This document shows, piece by piece, positions 57,300 to 64,000 of a stretch of DNA of 64,000 nt (within the stretch, counting starts at the first letter, position 1; each line of letters opens with the position of its first letter). This stretch comes from Arctopsyche grandis (taxonomy: Eukaryota; Arthropoda; Insecta; Trichoptera; Hydropsychidae), in NCBI RefSeq assembly GCF_051622035.1, contig NC_135365.1:7466501-7530500 (forward strand). Reading direction: 5' to 3'. The position numbers and the translations under genes were made by a program. The notes below the pieces were generated by a model. It was not told where the DNA came from. It ran no database searches and saw nothing but the letters and a program-made list of their open reading frames with translations.

Positions 57300-60200
57300 T
57301 CCCAAACTGATATATATTATATGTTACACAATAAACTTGCCAGAATAAAACAAAAATAATATCATAAATGTAGTAATAATATGAACATTGAAAAGAAATG
57401 TCTTTTTTTTAACTCGAAAAATATATTTATTATATTATATAATTTACAATGGTACCATATGCTTTTCAGAGGTTTCGTGTGTAAAAGGAAGAAAAACAAT
57501 TGAATAATTATTTCATTATAATTAAATAAAAACACATTTTAACCAGGAGTGCATGCTGTTTGAATTACATACATATATTATATATTCTTATATATAAAAT
57601 GCATCAACGATAAAGGCTCGAATATGCGAGATTATTTCAACGAGGAATATTGATTTGTGTTCAAAATGTCACAATGCAAAACAAACCAATCGCATGAACG
57701 AGCCTTTAAAAACAAATGAAAATTTTATTCGACTATTGTTTCATATATTTTCATTTTTTCATTTATTTTACATATACTTTATTTATTATACACATACAAT
57801 AAAATAGAAATGACGACGATCGTCAAAGAAGAAAATAAGATTTAATACAAAATATATAGTCTATTTTGGAAGTGTTCATATAAAATTTTCAGGTCTCCGT
57901 AAATTTATTGCAATTACAACTATGACGATGATAAAAATGACAATGATGACAACAACAACATGCTACTCTTTAATTTTAATAAATTTTAAATAATGATATT
58001 TTTATTTTATATATGTAAATATATATTATAAATGAATATTTTTACAATTTACTTAAAACAGTATTAAGTCATACATTCTCATTCAGCGCAGGTAATAAGT
58101 ACAAAAATACATCCCGTACACATGTATAATAGATATATAATGCCTTTTTTTCCGAATAGAATTCAGCGTTATGAATAAATGCGTTGAGTCTTTACACGTT
58201 ACGTTACACAAATATATTTCAACGTTCAATTTTGTAGCTCGGTTTTGAAAAGTATGACGTTAATACTAAAGCGAGGGCGCGTACTAAAAGTGTGGACCGT
58301 TCAGTCTTTTCCATAGAGCTAAGTCGTAGATAAGTTTTCCCCGATCGGTGGTCTTAAATATGTAAAGTCAAAAATATGCAAAGTCAAGACTCGTTGGATG
58401 AAAAGGCTGACAGTCCGCTCTGTTTAGTACGCGTTCCGGCAAAATCTCACAACACAAAGCATATATAATAATAATGATAATAATATAACAAAAGAAAAAA
58501 TTATATAAAGGAATCGACAAAACAAAATGTGAGATATATTTTTCATATTATACAAATACTTGTAAAGAATGGAAAGAACACGTACGAACGAACGTCTATA
58601 TGATATAATTATTATTTTTAAGTAATATATTTTTATTTAATTTTTTTTTGTCACATTATATATCCACACACCACACAAAACAAACTTGAACAAATTAATA
58701 ATAATATATATTATATATATATAAATATTGATTCGTCCAAAAACGTTACGAGTAAAATTTCACTAATCAACTTAAATAAAAATACGATAAAAATAAAAGG
58801 ACACAATTCAAAAATTATTCATTACAATAAAATAAAAACGAAACTAAGGAATAGCAGCTACTAGACTGCTCATGTTTGCAAAAAAAAATATTATTAATTT
58901 TTTTTGTACATCGTATCAAAATAAAAAACAAAATAAACCTCACTTTTTAAACATCACAAGATTAATTACATTACAATCATTGATTTTTTTCTCAACCCTA
59001 GCATTATTAATTTTTACATCTATAAAAATAACAATTAATAATCACATTGCAAAATAAATCAACAGTTTAATTAACAAAGATTAATCATTTATTTATACAA
59101 CGTACGTTATCAAAAAAAAAAAAAAAACAACTAAAATCCATTTGAGAAAATACTGCAAATATCAATGAAACAAAATCGAACTGAAAAAGCGAATTATTAC
59201 TATTAATTATTTATTGCAGCGATTGAAAAAAGCGGAAGACTATCCATCCATTGACTACAATAGATTCATTCACAAAAATATATATATATATATATATTAT
59301 AATTTTAATATGCAGCTTTCGTTCAATATGTTTTCTACTATTCATAATATATACAAATACATAATAAAACTGCGTACAATCAATTACATCAGTTAGAAAA
59401 TATATCGTTACATTAACATTGTAACGAATAGACATTAACGGTATGACAACTATGATTGTTCATCTTATATATATATATACGTACGCACGAATGCATACAA
59501 TTTTAAATCTATAAGCAAAAATTTGTCATCAGCATTCAGTATATGTATAAAATTCTGTTTATACAAGTGTCGCTTTAGCACGCAACGGCGTAGAAAAAAT
59601 TGGTAAATGTTTTTATATTCAATTTAATTATTGCATTCCTTCTCTCGTATGATGGATACACGTGGAAATTTTGATTCGTATAACGATAGTCTAAAGTCGT
59701 TCTATTATTAATCATCATTATCATATAAACCTAATTAACTAATATACATCTGTCTTTTAAGGCTTTATACTTCATTGATCCATTTGGACGCAATTATCGA
59801 ACGAAAAATTTAAAATTGAACACATTCGTCATATACTTAGTTTTTTGCTTCAAGATCGATGTGAATCATTGTTTGGCACAAATTTCTAAGTGTGATAAAA
59901 ACGATAAGAAGAAAATCGTTGATTAAGAGTAGTAAAAAGTGGTGTTTTATATCTTATATTCAAAAGAAGATACAAATGAATCAATGAAATATAAGATTAC
60001 AAATAATCTAGCGTTTGAAGAATCTATTGCGAAAAACAAAAATAAATAAATAAATTAGCAGTATTTTCAAGTATTAATATCACATAAATGGATGAAATTT
60101 TCCCTTCTTTTTTTTTTAACTTTAGAATCTGACAAGATATTAATCATTAAAAATGTATCAAAAATACACTATTCAACAAATATTAACATTAAATAAAATT

Positions 60201-60474
60201 TGAACCTATCTACACATATATATATTAAATATATAATAAAATAATAAAAAAAAAAAACAATTTAGGTTTATTTCCTTTTTTTATGTAATAAACTGACGGA
60301 CATCAGTCTCTGTTTAGTGCCGAAGAGTTGTTTTTGGAAAAGAAAACTGTATCCTAGACCAAATGTATCCTGGTCTGTTTTAGGACTCTTCTTGAAGCAG
60401 TGTTTTTATTTTTTTATATTGACTGGGCTTACGATGCCCCCGACAGGAACAATCTAGTAGCTGCTTACTGTAAT
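57300..60474 (-). other. Probable long 3' UTR of the LYRIC-like gene
   Basis: About 3.1 kb of very AT-rich sequence without recognisable transposons lies downstream (minus strand) of the stop codon at 60475. Several inverted AATAAA signals (TTTATT on the plus strand, for example about 57285 and 57426) could end the transcript. The absence of repeats contrasts with the surrounding DNA. Confidence 0.4.
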
Positions 60475-63400
60475 TCACTGATCTTTGCGAGGCTTCTTCT
60501 TTCCCTTTTTCTGGATCTTGGCGTCCGTCCACGTATCTGCACAAAGCACAACGGACATTACACATTTGCTACATCGACTCTCAATTTATATAACACGATA
60601 ACACGTTGCGTGGTAAAGGTCAATATGGCGCGGATAAAAAGATGTGCTGAAAAAGCAAAATGCACTATCGCCTACGTGTACAATCTGACACGGATTTCTA
60701 TTGAAAAACTTCTGACTCTGCAATCGATCATTAATTGTATTATTATATTTGTGCGAAGAAAATGCTACCATTCAAAACATTTAAACTGCCCAAAATGCAA
60801 CTATGGCTTTTTTAATCCCAATATGATGAAATATTCAACCTCTTCAAAGGCTTTGAGCATTACTAAGGTTGCTAGCAAGCTTTTCATATTATAATACTCT
60901 ATGCACGCAATATTCCCTTTTGTCCATTATCTTTCTTACAAAAGGTATACATATGAATAATGGGTCTACCTCACGGCACTGAAAGTGAAAAGGTCGAAAA
61001 AGCTAATATCGGAGGGCAAAGATCGAAAAATCTTGAGTCGAAAGATCAAAAAAAAAGGGTGCATGATAAACGGTACTATGTATATATAATATATATGAGT
61101 GGCATGCGGTGAAATTATCTCTTTTTGTCATACAGCCTTGTTTAATGTGCGCGCGCAGGATACGGGAGGAAAAGTCTGATAAACGAATATTTTCGACTTT
61201 TTCACGGCCACCCATGAATAATGGATAGAGAATACCTTTTTATTATTTAGTGTTACTGATAGATATCAATGCGGTTTGTCGAAAATGGAGATTTTATACT
61301 TGAAATAAATATATTTTTGATATATTCAATACAATTTTACTCATTTTTCCCTCAAAGAAAATATTAATATGAAATTATATTAAATATAAGATAGTAAAGC
61401 TGTGAGAGCTGGCCTATACTGGGTGATTTGTGAGCAATTTAAATATATGCAGTTGTATGGAGCATGCCACACTGGGCAACTCACTGGTTTCTCAAGCAAT
61501 AAAGTCGGCTGACTAATGAAATCTGTTCATGGTGATTTTAATGCTTGAGCAACCAGGACAACCCTCGAGTATTGAAGGTAATTAGTCGCCAGTGACTACA
61601 TAGTGAAAAAACAATGAATGTGTGTGACTATATCGTTACATATTGAAGGTATTGTATTATAGGTATTGGTGAGTGGATTATGCATCAATTTTGGTTGCTT
61701 GATTTAATAAGAGAGACCATGAGCACCTTTGGTCGGAGACGGAAAATACTACCGATAAGATGTTTAAGTCGTTACAGATACTCGGATATGTGTATATTGG
61801 TCTCAGAGATTAAAAATATGTAATATATAAAAAGAGACTATCAAATACCTCCTAGTTCGTCGAAAACAGCTCCGTTTTCCGTCTTAACATCGACAACAAC
61901 ACCTTCATCAGAATCATTGGATGCCTGCTTCTTCACAGCTTTCTGTGCCTTTGGTGGCGGAGGTGGGGATTCCACCTAAAATTCATAAAAAAAAATTAAA
62001 ACCAAAGCTAAAAGTCTTATAATAATAACAAAATGAAAAAAAAACGAGATAAATACCTCGGGTAACTTCTTTTCTTTTACGATTGGTGTCGTAGGAGCTG
62101 AACTCTCCCGACTCTTTTCCTCCAGCTTGACTGGAGTTTGAGATCGATCGCGTTTCTCAACCTGGAACAAATCAAATCATCAATAACGAAATCTCACAAC
62201 ACGCCGTAATACGATAAACAAACGATTGCACTCACTTCATTCAAGACACGCTGCAATTCGTTGACTTTATCTTGAAGGTCTTTAGGAATCGGTGGTGGCT
62301 CGACTTTCTTCGGGGAGGCTTTCTTCTTTTCTTCAACCTCCTTATTGACCTTAGCGTTCTTATTATTCTTCTCCTTTATCGGACTCTCTTTCTTGTCATC
62401 TTGATTCTTGCGACTCTTCTTATCGCTCCTCGACGTGACCTTCTCCCATTCGCCGTCATCAAAATCAACCGGTTTGACTTCCTTCTGCTTCTTAGGAGCT
62501 TCCTTATTAACTTCCTTCTTGGGAGTCTTCTTTTCTACATTCTTTTCTTTCTTAGCTTCGGTGCTCTTTTCTTTCGGCTTCTTTTCTTCTTTGGATTTCA
62601 CTGGGGATTTCTTAGTAGATTCTGGTGTGGCCTTTTTCGCTTTCACCTCTGGCTCGTGAACCACTTGACCATTAGACTGCTTAGCCTGCACAATCAAAAC
62701 ATTAGCTTTTAACATAAAGTATTGTTTTTATAAAAATGAAATAAAATCGAGTTCTAATGAGAAAGCAAAATTGAAAACTCTATCTTTACGTGTTTTGTTC
62801 ATATATAAAATCTAAATCTTGAGCAAAATGGAGGGGGTTGTTTAGGGGATGAAGCTTTCTTACATCCAATTTCACTGTAAATTTTCATATGAATGATAAA
62901 TTCGATTGAAGTTAACGCCAAAATGATCTGTCAAGTGAGTTAGGAAATGTTCTATTCAATCCATCAAAGTTTTCGAAGAATGTATGAAAGTATAAGTATA
63001 AGTCACCGTTAAGAAAGCACGAAGCAGACACCAGGTTAGGCCGAGTTGAATTGACAATCTGAAATTTGCACAAGGGAAAAGTTTCAGGATGCAATAACAA
63101 ATTGGAGATTCGTGTAATCGTCGATGATGAACGTAAACATGTACCGTGACATAAAGTAAGTGTGAAATTTGACAGATTGACGGAACGGAATCGAGTGAAA
63201 GTGGAAACATATTGGCAAGAATCAGTCACGTAAATATAGAAAGTGAGGTTCGGTGGTGGTGGTGGTGTTACGCAAGTGGTGTCGAAACGGGGTCACCGGG
63301 AAGAGGAGGTGGTGGTGGTGGTGGTGGTGATAGAAACCTTGGAGTTGGGAGAGCCGGGCTTCGACGGGGGAGATCGCTTCTTCTTGGAGCGCCTCTCGTC

Positions 63401-63544
63401 GAAGAGCGCCGGATCCATGGCGGGGGGTTCGGGCGCGGGGCGCAGCCCGAAGTAGACGACGAGGAGACCCGCGGCGAGGACGGCCACGACGGCCAGCGCG
63501 GGCAGGGCCAGAGCGCCCCACCATGACGCAGCTGCTGTGCTCAT
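60475..63544 (-). CDS. Single-pass membrane, lysine-rich protein, metadherin/LYRIC-like
   Basis: On the minus strand, exons are 63544-63338, 62685-62236, 62161-62057, 61975-61849 and 60536-60475; the joined frame gives 316 residues. An N-terminal hydrophobic segment (about residues 11-34, ALALPALAVVAVLAAGLLVV) precedes RRSKKKRSPPSK, so a type of ER or nuclear-envelope anchored protein with a long charged cytosolic tail is likely. Residues 70-219 are Lys/Glu-rich, with FDDGEWEKVTSRSDKKSRKN, which resembles the DEGAWETKISHREKRQQRKR motif of vertebrate metadherin. The last exon reads TWTDAKIQKKGKKKPRKDQ and resembles metadherin's Lys-rich end. Without that exon, exon 4 would run into a stop after FDELGGI. 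Family assignment is an inference; the exon structure is well supported by phase. Confidence 0.72.
60964..61213. mobile_element. MITE with 9-11-bp target duplication
   Basis: ATGAATAATGG occurs at 60953-60963 and 61214-61224. The ends are GGGTCTACCTCACGGC and the inverse of GGGTGGCCGTGAA. A related copy interrupts the RTE fragment near 43165-43405. Duplication length suggests a Mutator-type element. It lies in the last intron of the LYRIC-like gene. Confidence 0.55.
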
Positions 63545-63560
63545 TCTAATTCAGGTGTCA

Positions 63561-63585
63561 CGTCACGTCACGTCACGTCACGTCA
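63561..63585. promoter_or_regulatory. Tandem TGACG/TGACGTGA array before the LYRIC-like start
   Basis: Five perfect CGTCA pentamers (TGACG on the minus strand) lie 17-41 bp upstream of the ATG, creating four overlapping TGACGTGA sites. This matches CRE/ATF and UPR-element (TGACGTGG/A) consensus sequences. Further TGACG sites lie near 63690-63710. Confidence 0.5.
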
Positions 63586-63599
63586 ACGCGGATCTAGAG

Positions 63600-63780
63600 T
63601 GGCAGCAGCGCACACACCCGTCACCAGCCGTTGCCAGCCGCTGACTGGAGCTGATCGTGTCCGACACGCGTCAGCACGCGGCCGCGCCGTGACGCGGCGT
63701 GACGTGACCAACACGACTCGTAACCACGACAATCGCGACCATCGCGACCATCGCGACCACACTCTCTTCGACTCTTTTTT
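63600..63780 (-). promoter_or_regulatory. GC-rich promoter/5' UTR region of LYRIC-like gene
   Basis: A CpG-rich block lies upstream of the start codon. It includes three copies of the 9-mer CGCGACCAT at about 63735-63760. No TATA box is evident. Confidence 0.4.
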
Positions 63781-63906
63781 TCTCTTTTCACTTTGTTTTA
63801 CCCACAGATTACTTTCATTATATTTTAAAGCGCACCTATAAATCACCCGTTTTAACATTCATACAAATAGATTCATTATTTCATCCGTTTCTTTTTTAAT
63901 TAATTA

Positions 63907-64000
63907 TCTATATATATAAAATTGAATGTCTGTCTGTGTGTCTCGTATAGGCTCCTAAACCACTGAACCGATTACGATAGAACTTTCAGAATTTGTTGTA
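63907..64000 (+). mobile_element. Helitron-like 5' end, cut by the window edge
   Basis: TCTATATATATAAAATTGAA and TGTCTGTCTGTGTGTC, followed by CCACTGAACCGATTACGAT, is a start commonly seen for insect Helitrons. The element continues beyond the window. Confidence 0.5.

Noticed and set aside
60400-60894. 164-codon plus-strand open frame
   Set aside because: It is antisense to the last exon and intron of the LYRIC-like gene, which has phase-consistent splice sites.

Overview
The window reads as nuclear DNA of an insect, probably a moth or butterfly (Lepidoptera). This is inferred from AT-rich intergenic DNA, GT-AG introns, a cytosolic carboxylesterase of the lepidopteran type, abundant Helitron, RTE, hAT, piggyBac-like and Harbinger-like debris, and conserved metazoan genes. 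The species call is an inference. The gene models below were spliced by hand from conserved protein sequence, GT/AG sites and reading-frame continuity.

Layout. 0-7.6 kb is repeat-rich and holds many copies of one tRNA-derived SINE, a 0.35-0.4 kb duplicated segment and a GC-rich patch. 7.7-11.0 kb is a complete three-exon carboxylesterase (525 aa) with an intact catalytic triad. 11.1-21.0 kb is intergenic, with fold-back MITEs (hAT type with 8-bp target duplications), a (TA)49 tract and two adjacent hairpin elements. 21.0-28.7 kb is the splicing factor gene SF3B3, with 16 coding exons and 1211 aa. Six of its introns hold good candidates for C/D-box snoRNAs. 28.9-36 kb is a transposon graveyard: RTE reverse transcriptase, a Mutator-like transposase pseudogene split by a Harbinger-type MITE, and a Helitron carrying a T-rich and a GC-rich minisatellite. 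36.3-54.5 kb is a CCDC66-like coiled-coil gene (919 aa), whose short first coding exon lies 12.7 kb upstream of the rest. That intron is packed with SINE, RTE, Helitron and MITE copies. 54.7-55.8 kb is a tightly adjacent, unrecognised 253-aa gene. 56.4-57.1 kb is an RTE remnant split by two tandem MITEs. 57.3-63.6 kb, on the minus strand, is a single-pass membrane, lysine-rich, metadherin/LYRIC-like gene (316 aa, five coding exons) with a likely 3-kb 3' UTR and a TGACG repeat array just before its start codon. The window ends in a Helitron 5' end.

The most interesting signal is the set of intronic snoRNAs in SF3B3. Two of them (introns 3 and 6) carry 12-nt guides matching overlapping parts of the same conserved 28S rRNA segment, and would direct methylation to two adenosines three nucleotides apart. 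Two others (introns 9 and 14) are clear paralogues of each other. Next in interest are the distant exons of the CCDC66-like and LYRIC-like genes, the chimeric SINE-RTE repeat, and the nested transposon events that can be read as filled and empty sites.
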